A DNA stretch of 64,000 nucleotides from Janthinobacterium tructae (GTDB taxonomy: Bacteria; Pseudomonadota; Gammaproteobacteria; Burkholderiales; Burkholderiaceae_D), in the NCBI RefSeq assembly GCF_006517255.1, contig NZ_CP041185.1, positions 5,704,001-5,768,000 of the forward strand. The letters run 5' to 3'. The notes under the pieces are model-generated. The model was given only the letters and a program-made list of their open reading frames with translations. It did not search any database and was not told the DNA's origin. Both the position numbers and the translations under genes were made by a program. This document shows, one piece after another, positions 1 to 9,526 of the stretch (its first letter is position 1; the number at the start of each line of letters is the position of its first letter).

Positions 1-1605
1 TTGAGCCCGTTGAATGATCCCGCCATGGCGGGCATGATATTGCTGAATGAAGGAAGCTTGAACTTTCTTGCTCAGACGCGTGAAAGAGGTATTTGGCCGG
101 CTGAACTGCAGCCATTGTTTGTTGCCTTTTTGAAGCGCAAGTATGTAAACGATGCTGCTCTCAGGACGGCGTGGGGTGACTTGCGCGCAGATGAATCCAT
201 TGTGACCGGCACTGTGCGCATGCCAGAGGCACGCAACTATTCCGTGCGCATGCAGGATTTCCAGAGACTGCTTGGCGAAGTGGAGACCGATACCGGACGT
301 TGGATGGCAACCCATCTGCGCTCGCGCGGCTACGGCGGTCCCTTGACCTCCTACGACAACTGGAATACCACACAGGCAGGCGCGACCCGTGCCGGATTTG
401 GCTGGATCGACATGCATGCCTACCATGATGAGGTGTTGGGCTTTTCCCCAGGAACGAAAATTGCGCAGACCAGTTCCACAGACGGTGGCGCGCGCTATGC
501 CCGCTGGCTGGCAACAGCCCGGCATGCCGGAAAGCCTTTCTCGGTCACGGAGTATGGTCAGCCATTCTGGAACCGTTTCCGTTTCGAGGCGGGTGCGATC
601 GTGCCGGCGATGGCCGCGCTGCAAGGCTGGGACTATGCTTGCCTGCACGGTGAAGGTGGCGTGGATCTCACCTTTTATAACAATGTGATACGCAAGGTGG
701 CCGTACACCCGTATGGCGTGGGAATCGATCCCGTGACCCGTGCTGGCGAGACACTCGCCGCTTTGTTGTTCATGCGAGGCGACGTTGCGCCCTCTCCCAA
801 CCGGATAAGCATCGACTACCAGGGTGATTCCGCCTTTACGCGTCCCTATCTGGACGCGGTACCTGACGACCTTGGCATGGTAGCCTGGATGACGGGCGTG
901 GAGGTGGTATATCCCAAGGAGAAGTCGTCAGTGGCCGTGAAGCAGGTCTGGCAGCCGACGACGTTCAATCAAACTACTTGGGGTCTGGCAAAAAATACGG
1001 CACAGGCTGCCATGACGCCTCAGGATTTTGCCACCGACCTGCGGGTTGCGGAACTGCGCAAGTTTGGCATTCTCGATAGTGCCAATCGCAGCAATGTTGC
1101 TGCCGGCCTGTATGAGAGCGACACCAAGCAATTGCTGATGGATACCCGGAATCGCCGCTTCATAGTGACGACTCCCCGTACCGAAGCAATTACCATGGCC
1201 GCACCGAGCAGTAACTTGACAGTAAAGTATCTAACGGTTGTTTCCACTGCGTCTCCCGCATTGCTGTCGGCCAGTTCGCTCGATGATCTGGCCTTGGCTG
1301 ACAGCAAGAAGATTTTGCTAATTCTCGCCACGGATGCACAAAACACGGGCATGAAATTTGCCGATGCGGATAGGCGCGAGTTAGTTTCTTTGGGAAAAAT
1401 ACCTGTGCAGATACAACGCGGCGTAGCAAGCGTGAAGTTGGCGTTGAATCATGCTACGCCGATGAAACTGACGGCGCTTACCCTGAATGGAGAGCCAGGC
1501 AACGAAATCCCCCTCACGCGCACAGGTAATACATGGACCATGACCCTCGATAGCAGCGCATCGGTGAAGGGCCCGACCACCTTCTTCTTGCTGGAGAAAA
1601 AATAG
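1..1605 (+). CDS. Glycoside hydrolase-like protein, 5'-truncated by window edge
   Basis: The reading frame is open from the first base, so the true start lies upstream and only the last ~534 codons are present. The visible part looks like the C-terminal half of a TIM-barrel glycosidase. An N-terminal stretch around residues 10-20 resembles the 'NE' acid/base strand (LLNEGS), and a VTEYGQP segment near residue 181 resembles the nucleophile strand of clan GH-A enzymes. A beta-rich C-terminal domain follows and ends in FFLLEKK. Clan assignment rests on these short motifs only, and I cannot name the GH family. It precedes a glycosyltransferase and sugar-nucleotide genes on the same strand, which suggests trimming or degradation of the exopolysaccharide made by the locus. 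A strong hairpin terminator ~85 bp downstream ends this transcription unit. Confidence 0.6.
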   Translation: MSPLNDPAMAGMILLNEGSLNFLAQTRERGIWPAELQPLFVAFLKRKYVNDAALRTAWGDLRADESIVTGTVRMPEARNYSVRMQDFQRLLGEVETDTGRWMATHLRSRGYGGPLTSYDNWNTTQAGATRAGFGWIDMHAYHDEVLGFSPGTKIAQTSSTDGGARYARWLATARHAGKPFSVTEYGQPFWNRFRFEAGAIVPAMAALQGWDYACLHGEGGVDLTFYNNVIRKVAVHPYGVGIDPVTRAGETLAALLFMRGDVAPSPNRISIDYQGDSAFTRPYLDAVPDDLGMVAWMTGVEVVYPKEKSSVAVKQVWQPTTFNQTTWGLAKNTAQAAMTPQDFATDLRVAELRKFGILDSANRSNVAAGLYESDTKQLLMDTRNRRFIVTTPRTEAITMAAPSSNLTVKYLTVVSTASPALLSASSLDDLALADSKKILLILATDAQNTGMKFADADRRELVSLGKIPVQIQRGVASVKLALNHATPMKLTALTLNGEPGNEIPLTRTGNTWTMTLDSSASVKGPTTFFLLEKK

Positions 1606-1689
1606 GTGCAGGCTTTGCTGTCGGCGATGTGTATTGGTGTTGTGCATCGCCGCCGTTTCACGCTACTGTCGGTGCTTTAGATATTCATG

Positions 1690-1718
1690 GCCGCGTCTTG
1701 GTGACGCGGCTTTTTTTT
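1690..1718 (+). terminator. Rho-independent terminator
   Basis: Perfect 8-bp stem GCCGCGTC (1690-1697) and GACGCGGC (1703-1710) with a 5-nt loop, followed immediately by eight T. It lies between the glycoside hydrolase stop and the next glycosyltransferase. The following 160 bp is AT-rich and probably carries the promoter of the next unit. Confidence 0.9.
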
Positions 1719-1877
1719 GGGTAGCCCACAGTTTTTATTTGCCCCATGGAAACATGGGCAGCCGTTTAATTGCCAGTATGAAATAAATATTTCTTATCAT
1801 TTTTCTTGCGATATATTTGTCATGGAAAAGTATTGTGCGATGAGCCAAATTGCAAAAATATAACATATAATATAAAT

Positions 1878-2996
1878 ATGATTACTATTCTCGTGCTGGG
1901 GCCTGCGTTGACGGCTGTGAGCGGCGTTACAACTCATCTCAATCAACTGTTCCGCTCTTCGCTGGCTCAGGAGTTCTGTCTTGTTCATTTTCAGGTGGGC
2001 AGCGAGGGGCGTGCTGAGTCAATGCTGCGCAAGCTGTTGCGTTTTAGCTGGAGTCCTGTGCAATTTATGGGCGCCTTGCTGCGGCACCGTCCACAGATTG
2101 TGCATGTCAACACGTCCATGGAACCTAAAAGTTATTGGCGTGATATTGTCTATGTTGTCATGGCAAAGTTGCTGGGGAAACGGGTGTTATACCAAGTTCA
2201 TGGCGGGGCCTTGCCACAGGTGTTTTTCCGCAATCGGTTGCTGAAAAGCCTGCTTGCGCAAGTGCTGCGGATGGTCGATGAGGTCGTCTTGCTGGCGCAG
2301 GTGGAATTGCAGGAATATCGGCGCTTCGATGCCAAGCTGGCATTGCGGGTGATCCCAAATGCGATTGATATCATTCCTGATCCGCTGGTGAAATATGTCG
2401 TGCACCACAGGCCATTGGCGCTGGTTTATGTCGGCAGGCTGGCTGAGGCTAAGGGAATTTTTGATCTGCTCGAAGCGTTGGCACTGGTGCGCCAGGGCGG
2501 GAATCAGGCCACGCTCACTATTGCCGGAGGTGGACCAGCCGATGCGGCGCTGCGTCAACGCGTAGAGCAACTTCAGTTGCAAGATGCCGTGGTTTTCCTT
2601 GGGCCGGTATTTGGAGCAGACAAGAATCAGGCGTGGCTGAGTGCCGATGTGTTTGGATTCCCCACGTATCATAACGAAGGATTGCCGTATGCCTTGCTGG
2701 AAGCAATGGCTGCGCGTACGCCGGCATTGATTTGCCCGGTCGCCGCCATACCGGACGTTATGCAGGATGGCGTGCATGGTTTGTTCGTGCCGCCGCGCAA
2801 TCCCCAGGCATTGGCGGACGCGATCCTGCGTCTGGACGCGGACCGTGAACTGTTGCGCGATATGGGGCAAGCGAGCCGTAGCAGGATAGAAGATCATTAC
2901 TCGTTGGCTCGGCTGGCAGCAGACTTCCGCGACGCGTATCGGTCGCTCTCCGATGGGCAGGAAAAGGCCGGTGCAAACGTCCCGGATGTGCGCTAA
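1878..2996 (+). CDS. Glycosyltransferase family 4 protein
   Basis: A 372-aa GT-B-fold glycosyltransferase. The N-terminal half begins MITILVLGPALTAVSGVTTHL, the usual family-4 acceptor-domain opening with a small-residue loop. The C-terminal half has LVYVGRLAEAKGIFDLLEAL (donor domain start), then GGGPADAALR, and an EGLPYALLEAMAARTPAL segment that corresponds to the E-x7-E donor-binding motif. An upstream TTG at 1806 would add 24 residues that do not resemble the family, so the ATG at 1878 is preferred, although no clear Shine-Dalgarno precedes it. It probably adds a sugar from a nucleotide donor to a lipid-linked repeat unit of the exopolysaccharide on the cytoplasmic face. The sugar specificity cannot be read from sequence. 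Confidence 0.85.
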   Translation: MITILVLGPALTAVSGVTTHLNQLFRSSLAQEFCLVHFQVGSEGRAESMLRKLLRFSWSPVQFMGALLRHRPQIVHVNTSMEPKSYWRDIVYVVMAKLLGKRVLYQVHGGALPQVFFRNRLLKSLLAQVLRMVDEVVLLAQVELQEYRRFDAKLALRVIPNAIDIIPDPLVKYVVHHRPLALVYVGRLAEAKGIFDLLEALALVRQGGNQATLTIAGGGPADAALRQRVEQLQLQDAVVFLGPVFGADKNQAWLSADVFGFPTYHNEGLPYALLEAMAARTPALICPVAAIPDVMQDGVHGLFVPPRNPQALADAILRLDADRELLRDMGQASRSRIEDHYSLARLAADFRDAYRSLSDGQEKAGANVPDVR

Positions 2997-3034
2997 GCGC
3001 CGTGAATTTTCATTGCGTAGAAGGATAGTCATTC

Positions 3035-4903
3035 ATGTGTGGTATTGCCGGTTTTGTTGTTCCCTCACCCAATCTCGATACGCTTGCGCAATTAGCCCTG
3101 ATGGGTCAGGCGATTGCCCATCGTGGTCCCGACGATACGGGCATACTCGACGTAGTCAGTAGCGATGAGAGGTATCGCGTCGGTCTTGTGCACCGGCGCC
3201 TGTCGATCATCGATCTGGCCACCGGTCACCAGCCGTTGGGCAATGCCGATGGCTCGGTGCAAGTGATTTTTAACGGCGAAATCTACAATTTCCAGTCGTT
3301 GCGCGAAGAGCTAATTGCCTTGGGGCATATTTTCAAAACCGCATCCGATACGGAAACCATCGTGCACGCGTATGTGCAGTGGGGCGAGGAGTGCGTGCGG
3401 CATTTCCGCGGCATGTTTGCCTTCGCCATCTGGGATGCACGCCACGACCGCCTGTTTATCGCGCGTGATCCGTTTGGCAAGAAACCGCTGTTCCTGTGCG
3501 AGCACGCTGGCGGCTTGTTGTTTGCCTCGGAAATCAAGGCCTTGCTGGCCGTTCCTGGTGTCGCCGCGGAGGCTGACGAGGCGGCCATCTGGGATTATTT
3601 TGCCTACCGCTATGTACCGGGTCCGGCGACCCTGTTCCAGGGAATTCGAAAACTGGCACCTGGCTCTACCCTGACATGGGAAAACGGTGTACTGCGCGAA
3701 CAGGTGTATTTCACGCCCGCCGACAGCCGGCCGCGCGTTGCGGCCCCGTTGCCTGCCGACCCCGTCGCCACCTTCCTCGACAAGCTCGATGAATCTGTGC
3801 GCATCCGCATGATTTCCGACGTGCCTTTCGGCGCTTTCCTGTCCGGCGGCATTGATTCGTCTGCCGTGGTGGCGCTGATGTCGCGCCATACGGAATTACC
3901 TGTCAAGACCTTCTCAGTTGGCTTCAAGGAGGGCGGCTTCAGCGAACTGGCGTATGCGGCCGATATCGCCCGGCAATTTTCCACCGAACACCATGAGTTG
4001 GAAGTGTCCGTCGACCAGGTCATCGCGCTCCTGCCCGACCTCGTGCGTTTCCGCGATGCCCCCGTGGCCGAGCCATCCGACATTCCCATCTACCTGCTGG
4101 CGAAAGAATCGCGCAAGACGGTGAAAATGGTCTTGACGGGCGAAGGATCCGATGAAATCCTCGGTGGCTACCCCAAGCACGTGTACGAGCGCTATGCGGG
4201 CAATTATCAGATGCTGCCGGGCCTGCTGCGCCGCAGCTTGATCGAGCCGGCCATCGGTGCCTTGCCGTACCGTTTCCGCCGCGCCAAGACCGCGATCGTG
4301 AACCTGGGCCTCGAAGCGTTCGACGAGCGCATGCCGCGCTGGTTCGGCATGATGTCCGACCAGGAACGCGCGCGCCTGGTGGCCATGCCGGCGCCGGTGC
4401 GCCAGCGCGATCCTTCGCTGGGCTGCGGCAGCGCGGGCAATAGCGCCTTGCGCCGCATCCTGTGCTTCGATCAGCTCAGCTGGCTGCCGGACAATCTGCT
4501 GGAGCGGGGCGACCGCATGACCATGGCCGCCTCGCTGGAAGCGCGTATGCCTTTCATGGACCACGAACTGGCGGCGTACGTGTCGAGCCTGCCGGACGAG
4601 TATCGTGTGCGCGGCCGCACCACCAAGTGGATATTGCGCGAAGCCATGAAGCAGCTGCTGCCGCAAGCCATTCTGGAACGGCCGAAGGTGGGCTTTCGCG
4701 TGCCCGTCAACGAATGGTTCCGCGGTCCCATGAAGGATTATCTGTACGAACACTTGACGGGCACCGATTCGCGCACGCGCCACTATTACCATGCGGCAGC
4801 CCTGCAGCAAGTGCTGGCCGAGCATGTGGCGGGGCGGCAAAACCACGAAAAGCTGCTGTGGAGCTTGCTTACCCTGGAAATCTGGCATCGCCAGTATCTG
4901 TGA
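3035..4903 (+). CDS. asnB: Asparagine synthetase (glutamine-hydrolysing)-like amidotransferase
   Basis: 622 aa. The N-terminal Ntn-type glutaminase domain starts with the catalytic Cys2 (MCGIAGF). It continues with RGPDD, an RRLSIIDL/GNGEIYN-type substrate pocket (here FNGEIYNF) and an ARDPFGKKPL motif. The C-terminal synthetase domain has the PP-loop SGGIDSS at about residues 270-276 and a TGEGSDEILGGY segment near 370. The family moves the glutamine amide nitrogen to aspartate using ATP. In exopolysaccharide loci, including those associated with exosortases, AsnB-like proteins are common and may amidate a sugar acid or peptide instead. It sits 38 bp after a glycosyltransferase and 1 bp before a lyase gene, so it is part of the exopolysaccharide operon. 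The substrate is therefore uncertain. Confidence 0.85.
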   Translation: MCGIAGFVVPSPNLDTLAQLALMGQAIAHRGPDDTGILDVVSSDERYRVGLVHRRLSIIDLATGHQPLGNADGSVQVIFNGEIYNFQSLREELIALGHIFKTASDTETIVHAYVQWGEECVRHFRGMFAFAIWDARHDRLFIARDPFGKKPLFLCEHAGGLLFASEIKALLAVPGVAAEADEAAIWDYFAYRYVPGPATLFQGIRKLAPGSTLTWENGVLREQVYFTPADSRPRVAAPLPADPVATFLDKLDESVRIRMISDVPFGAFLSGGIDSSAVVALMSRHTELPVKTFSVGFKEGGFSELAYAADIARQFSTEHHELEVSVDQVIALLPDLVRFRDAPVAEPSDIPIYLLAKESRKTVKMVLTGEGSDEILGGYPKHVYERYAGNYQMLPGLLRRSLIEPAIGALPYRFRRAKTAIVNLGLEAFDERMPRWFGMMSDQERARLVAMPAPVRQRDPSLGCGSAGNSALRRILCFDQLSWLPDNLLERGDRMTMAASLEARMPFMDHELAAYVSSLPDEYRVRGRTTKWILREAMKQLLPQAILERPKVGFRVPVNEWFRGPMKDYLYEHLTGTDSRTRHYYHAAALQQVLAEHVAGRQNHEKLLWSLLTLEIWHRQYL

Positions 4904-4904
4904 G

Positions 4905-6926
4905 ATGTCCATGCTGAGCAATCTGTCCTGGAAACTGAACCGCTTGCGCGCCATGGGGGCGCCCGAGGTGGTGCACCGCGTGCGCGATGCCGTCCAGCAA
5001 CGGTTGCAGGCGCGCGGTTATGGCCTGGCGCTGGTGCCGCCGCCCGCCGCGCGCCAGCGATTCGGCGCGCCATGGCTGGGCTTGCCCATTGATCCTGCGC
5101 CGCACCTGGCGGCGGCCGAACGCATCCTGGCCGGCCGCTTCGACGTGTTCGCCCTGCGCGATGCGGATCTGGGTTTCCCGCCCCAATGGAACCGCGATCC
5201 GAAGACGGGTACCGTGGTGCCGCTGGGCTTTGGAAAGACGCTCAATTACCGCGATGAAGCGGTGGTGGGCGATATCAAATGCCTGTGGGAACCGAACCGC
5301 CACCTGGCCGTGGCTGACCTCTCGATGGCATACCGCTTGGGCGGCGACCTGCGCCATGCGCATGGCGCGCAAGCCTTGCTGGAATCGTGGTGGCAGCAGT
5401 GTCCGTATCCGCTGGGACCGAACTGGAGCAGCGCGCTGGAACTGGCCTTGCGCTTGGTCAGCTGGTCGCATGCGTGGCACTTGCTCGGTGGCATCAACAG
5501 CCCCCTGTTTGAGGGCGCGCAAGGGCAGGCCTTCCTGCAGCGTTGGCTCGACAGCATCTACCAGCATTGCCACTTCATCGCCGGCCATTTTTCGCGCCAC
5601 TCGTCGGCCAACAACCACCTGTTTGGAGAATTGACAGGCTTGCATATTGCCGCGCTCACATGGCCGTGCTGGCCGGAAAGTGCTGGCTGGCTGGCACAGA
5701 CGGAACGCGAGCTGGAAGCGCAGGCGCTGCAACAGAACGGCGCGGATGGTGTGAACCTTGAGCAAGCCATTTATTATCAGCATACGGTGGCCGACGAGAT
5801 GCTGCTGTGCGTGCTGGCTGGCCGGGCCAACGGCCGGCCCCGCTCGGCCGCTTTTTTACAGCGCCTGGAAGCCATGCTGGAATTTATCGCCGCCATGACC
5901 AACGTGGCGGGCGAGATGCCGATGATCGGCGACGCCGACGACGCGCTGCTGGCGCACTGGGACAAGGCGCCTGGCGCCAATCCATACACCTCGCTGCTGG
6001 CCAGCGGCGCTGCCCTGTTCGGCCGCGCCGACTTCAAGGCCAAGGTGCGCGCCTTCGACGAGAAAAGTGCATGGCTGCTGTGCGCGGCGGGGAGAGAGGC
6101 GTTTGACGCCTTGCCGGACGCTGCGCCCGATACCTTGCCACGCGCTTTCCCTGATGGAGGCTATTACGTGATGGGCGCCGGCTTCGGCACGCCCGGCGAA
6201 GTGCGCCTGACCGCCGACGCCGGCCCGCTGGGCTACCTGGGCATTGCCGCGCACGGCCACGCCGATGCGCTGGCGCTGACCTTATCTGTGGCGGGCCAGA
6301 TGGTGCTGGTCGATCCGGGCACCTATGCCTACCACACGCAAAAGCAGTGGCGCGATTATTTCCGCGGCACCAGCGCGCACAACACCGTGCGCATCGATGG
6401 CCGCGACCAGTCCGAGTCGGGCGGCAACTTCCTGTGGCTGCGCAAGGCCAGGGCAGAGTGCCTGGCGTGGCGCGATGATGCGGATGGGCAATTCTGGAGC
6501 GCCAGCCATGACGGTTATCTGGGCTTGAAAGATGCCGTGCTGCACCGGCGCGACGTGCGCGTGGCACATGGCGCTGCGCTGATCGTGGTCGATGACGTGA
6601 TCGAATGCGAAGGCGCGCATGAAGTGGAGCTGTTCTGGCACTTCGATCCCCGCTGCCGCGTGCAATTGGATGGCCAGGTGCTGCGCGTGGCGGGCGATGC
6701 CTTCTTGCTGGAAATGCATTTGCCATCGTTGTCAGATGCCTCCCTGCAACTAGTGTACGGCAGCGACAACCCGCCGCTGGGATGGATATCGCATCGGTTT
6801 GATGAAAAACAAGCCGCGCCGACCCTGGTCTGGCGCGCGCAGGTACAAGGCACGACCGCCTTGCGCACCGAGTTACGCTTGAGTTTGGCTAATCCTGATC
6901 TGTCAGAAAATACGAGGAAAACATGA
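4905..6926 (+). CDS. Heparinase II/III family (alginate-lyase-like) protein
   Basis: 673 aa. The ATG at 4905 is 1 bp after the asnB stop, and a second in-frame ATG follows at 4911. The N-terminal ~350 residues are Trp- and His-rich and helical, as in the (alpha/alpha) toroid of polysaccharide lyases, with SRHSSANNHLFGELTGL as the likely catalytic segment. The C-terminal half has the heparinase II/III beta-sandwich signature GYLGIAAHGHADALALTL, then DPGTYAYHTQKQWRDYFRGTSAHNT. Family members cleave uronic-acid glycosidic bonds by beta-elimination. No signal peptide is evident, as in several exopolysaccharide-locus members. The next gene encodes a GDP-mannose 6-dehydrogenase, which makes a mannuronate-type substrate plausible. 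The stop overlaps the next start (ATGA). Confidence 0.85.
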   Translation: MSMLSNLSWKLNRLRAMGAPEVVHRVRDAVQQRLQARGYGLALVPPPAARQRFGAPWLGLPIDPAPHLAAAERILAGRFDVFALRDADLGFPPQWNRDPKTGTVVPLGFGKTLNYRDEAVVGDIKCLWEPNRHLAVADLSMAYRLGGDLRHAHGAQALLESWWQQCPYPLGPNWSSALELALRLVSWSHAWHLLGGINSPLFEGAQGQAFLQRWLDSIYQHCHFIAGHFSRHSSANNHLFGELTGLHIAALTWPCWPESAGWLAQTERELEAQALQQNGADGVNLEQAIYYQHTVADEMLLCVLAGRANGRPRSAAFLQRLEAMLEFIAAMTNVAGEMPMIGDADDALLAHWDKAPGANPYTSLLASGAALFGRADFKAKVRAFDEKSAWLLCAAGREAFDALPDAAPDTLPRAFPDGGYYVMGAGFGTPGEVRLTADAGPLGYLGIAAHGHADALALTLSVAGQMVLVDPGTYAYHTQKQWRDYFRGTSAHNTVRIDGRDQSESGGNFLWLRKARAECLAWRDDADGQFWSASHDGYLGLKDAVLHRRDVRVAHGAALIVVDDVIECEGAHEVELFWHFDPRCRVQLDGQVLRVAGDAFLLEMHLPSLSDASLQLVYGSDNPPLGWISHRFDEKQAAPTLVWRAQVQGTTALRTELRLSLANPDLSENTRKT

Positions 6927-8233
6927 AAATTAGCATATTTGGTTTGGGTTATGTGGGTGCCGTGTCGGCAGGTTGCCTGGCAACGGATGGACACGAAGTC
7001 ATCGGCGTCGATCCGAACAAGACCAAGGTCGACCTGATCAACCAGGGCACCACGCCCATCATTGAAAAAGACATCGGCGAGATGATCGCCGCCACCGTGA
7101 AGAGCGGCCACTTGCGCGCCACGGCGGATGTGCGCGACGCCGTCTTCGGCTCGGACATGTCGCTCATCTGCGTAGGCACGCCGTCGCAGCTCAATGGCAA
7201 TCTGGATCTGAGCCACGTGCGCAAAGTATGCCAGGAAATCGGCGCGGCCATCCGTGAAAAGGATACTTTCCACGTCGTCGTGGCACGCTCGACCATGCTG
7301 CCCGGTTCCATGCGCTCGCTCGTCATTCCGACTCTGGAAGCGGCCTCGGGCAAGGTGGCTGGCGTCGATTTCGGCGTGTGCAACAATCCGGAATTCCTGC
7401 GCGAAGGCACCGCTGTCTACGATTACTACCATCCGCCGAAGACGGTCATCGGCGAGTCCGACGAAAAGGCAGGCGCGCTGCTGGTGCAGCTGTATGAAAA
7501 GATGGATGCGCCGCTGGTGCGCACGGACGTGGAAACGGCCGAGATGGTCAAGTACACGGACAATACCTGGCATGCCGTCAAAGTGGCGTTCGCGAACGAA
7601 ATCGGCAACATTTGCAAGGCCGTCGGCATCGATGGCCACAAGGTGATGGAAATCTTCTGCCAGGACACCAAGCTGAATTTGTCGCCGTACTACATGAAGC
7701 CGGGCTTTGCCTTCGGTGGCTCCTGCCTGCCGAAAGACGTGCGCGCGCTGACCTACAAGGCGCGCAGCCTGGACCTCGATTTGCCCTTGCTGAACTCCAT
7801 CCTGCCGTCGAACCAGCGGCAAGTGGAAAAAGGCATCAAGATGATCGTCGACAAGGGTGCGCGCAAGGTGGGCATCCTGGGCTTCTCGTTCAAGGCCGGT
7901 ACGGATGACTTACGCGAGTCGCCGCTGGTCGATGTCATCGAGTACCTGCTGGGCAAGGGCTACGAACTGAAGCTGTACGACAAGAACGTCAACCTGGCTG
8001 CCTTGACGGGCGCCAACCAGGATTACATCCTGAACCACATTCCGCACATTTCCAAGCTGATGGTAAGCAACATGCAGGATGTGCTCGACTTCGCCGACAC
8101 CATCGTCATCGGCAATGGCGCGGCCGAATTCAAGACCGTGCCAGACAGCCTGAAGCCGCACCAGCACATCGTCGACCTGGTGCGTATCAGCAAGGAACAA
8201 AGTGGAGAGCAATATGACGGCATCTGCTGGTAA
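6923..8233 (+). CDS. algD: GDP-mannose 6-dehydrogenase
   Basis: 436 aa, the same length as Pseudomonas AlgD. The N-terminal Rossmann motif is GLGYVGAVSAGCLA (residues 7-20). A proline/glycine loop ICVGTPSQLNG follows. The catalytic cysteine lies in GFAFGGSCLPKDVRAL at residue 268, the AlgD position. The AlgD-like opening (TTPIIEKDIGEMI) favours GDP-mannose over UDP-glucose as substrate. It performs the four-electron, NAD-dependent oxidation of GDP-mannose to GDP-mannuronate. It overlaps the upstream lyase by 4 bp. The bifunctional GDP-mannose-making enzyme is encoded three genes downstream, so this locus can supply its own substrate. Main alternative: a UDP-glucose 6-dehydrogenase relative. 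Confidence 0.85.
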   Translation: MKISIFGLGYVGAVSAGCLATDGHEVIGVDPNKTKVDLINQGTTPIIEKDIGEMIAATVKSGHLRATADVRDAVFGSDMSLICVGTPSQLNGNLDLSHVRKVCQEIGAAIREKDTFHVVVARSTMLPGSMRSLVIPTLEAASGKVAGVDFGVCNNPEFLREGTAVYDYYHPPKTVIGESDEKAGALLVQLYEKMDAPLVRTDVETAEMVKYTDNTWHAVKVAFANEIGNICKAVGIDGHKVMEIFCQDTKLNLSPYYMKPGFAFGGSCLPKDVRALTYKARSLDLDLPLLNSILPSNQRQVEKGIKMIVDKGARKVGILGFSFKAGTDDLRESPLVDVIEYLLGKGYELKLYDKNVNLAALTGANQDYILNHIPHISKLMVSNMQDVLDFADTIVIGNGAAEFKTVPDSLKPHQHIVDLVRISKEQSGEQYDGICW

Positions 8234-9476
8234 GACCATGGCAGGGCCGCCGCGGCGCGTGCTGATCCTGGTGGAAAACCTGCCTTCGCCGTTCGATCGG
8301 CGCGTGTGGCAGGAAGCGACCACACTGCATGCGAATGGCTATGAAGTGTCGATCATCTGTCCTACGGGCAAAGGTTACGAGTCGCGCTACGAAGCCATTG
8401 ACGGCATCCATATCTACCGCTACCACCTGCCGCTGGAAGCGGAAGGTGCCAAGGGATATCTGGTGGAATATACACTGGCGCTGTTCCACACTTTCCGCCT
8501 GGCGTGGAAAGTGCACTTCGCGCGCGGCTTCGACGTGATTCATGCTTGCAATCCGCCCGATTTGCTGTTCCTCATCGGCGGCTTCTTCAAGTTGACGATG
8601 GGCAAGCGTTTCCTGTTCGACCACCATGACATCAATCCGGAGCTGTACGAAGCCAAGTTTGGCCGGCGCGACTTCTTCTACAAACTGATGGTGCTGTTCG
8701 AACGCTGGTCGTTCCAGAGCGCCGACGTGTCGATCGCCACCAACGAGTCGTACAAGAAGATCGCCATCGAGCGGGGCGGCATGAAGTCCGAGGATGTCTA
8801 CGTGGTGCGCAGCGGTCCCAAGCTTGACCGGCTGCGCGTGCTGCCACCCGTACCAGAACTCAAGAAAGGCCGCACTTACCTGGTCGGTTACGTGGGCGTG
8901 ATGGGTGCGCAGGAAGGCATCGACCTGCTGCTGCAGGCGGCGCAATACATCGTGCAGACCCTGAAGCGCGAGGACGTGCACTTTGGCCTGGTGGGCGGTG
9001 GCACCTCGCTCGAACAGATGAAGCAGATGGCGCAGGACATGGGCATCGCCGACTACGTGACTTTTACCGGACGCGTGCCGGACCAGCAATTGCTGGAAAT
9101 GCTCAACACCTCGGACGTGTGCGTGAACCCGGACGTGGCCAACGACATGAACGACAAGTCGACCATGAACAAGATCATGGAATACATGGCCCTTGGCAAG
9201 CCGATCGTGCAGTTCGACCTGGTTGAGGGCAAGGTTTCCGCACAGCAGGCATCGCTGTATGCCTTGAAGAACGACCCCATCGACATGGCGCGCAAGATCG
9301 TCGAATTGCTGGACGACCCGGCCCGCCGCGAGCAGATGGGCGCGTTTGGTCGCCATCGCGTGATCAACGAGTTGGAGTGGGAGTATGAAGCGCCCAAGCT
9401 GCTGGCCGCGTATGCGCGCCTGTTTCCCGCCACCGCGCCCGCTACTCCCGTGACCTTGAGCAAGGACGGCCGCTGA
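8214..9476 (+). CDS. Glycosyltransferase family 4 protein (WbuB-like)
   Basis: 420 aa. The start at 8214 is supported by a GGAG (8204-8207) at good spacing. It lies inside the 3' end of the algD-like gene, giving a 20-bp overlap. The sequence has the N-terminal LVENLPSPFDRRVWQEA motif that typifies WbuB-like GT4 enzymes. It then has DHHDINPELYEAKFG, a donor-domain opening GYVGVMGAQEGIDLLLQA, and NKIMEYMALGKPIVQFD for nucleotide-sugar binding. It is predicted to be cytosolic or peripheral on the inner membrane, extending the repeat unit of the exopolysaccharide. The donor sugar is unknown; GDP-mannose or GDP-mannuronate are candidates from context only. Confidence 0.88.
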   Translation: MTASAGKTMAGPPRRVLILVENLPSPFDRRVWQEATTLHANGYEVSIICPTGKGYESRYEAIDGIHIYRYHLPLEAEGAKGYLVEYTLALFHTFRLAWKVHFARGFDVIHACNPPDLLFLIGGFFKLTMGKRFLFDHHDINPELYEAKFGRRDFFYKLMVLFERWSFQSADVSIATNESYKKIAIERGGMKSEDVYVVRSGPKLDRLRVLPPVPELKKGRTYLVGYVGVMGAQEGIDLLLQAAQYIVQTLKREDVHFGLVGGGTSLEQMKQMAQDMGIADYVTFTGRVPDQQLLEMLNTSDVCVNPDVANDMNDKSTMNKIMEYMALGKPIVQFDLVEGKVSAQQASLYALKNDPIDMARKIVELLDDPARREQMGAFGRHRVINELEWEYEAPKLLAAYARLFPATAPATPVTLSKDGR

Positions 9477-9526
9477 CAGGCGTCGCCTGGCCAGCCATCC
9501 CCAATCCTGATGGAGCATACGCGACG

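Noticed and set aside
1866..1877. TATAAT directly before the glycosyltransferase start codon, suggesting leaderless transcription
   Set aside because: No matching -35 box at the right distance was found and the region is generally AT-rich, so chance is likely.
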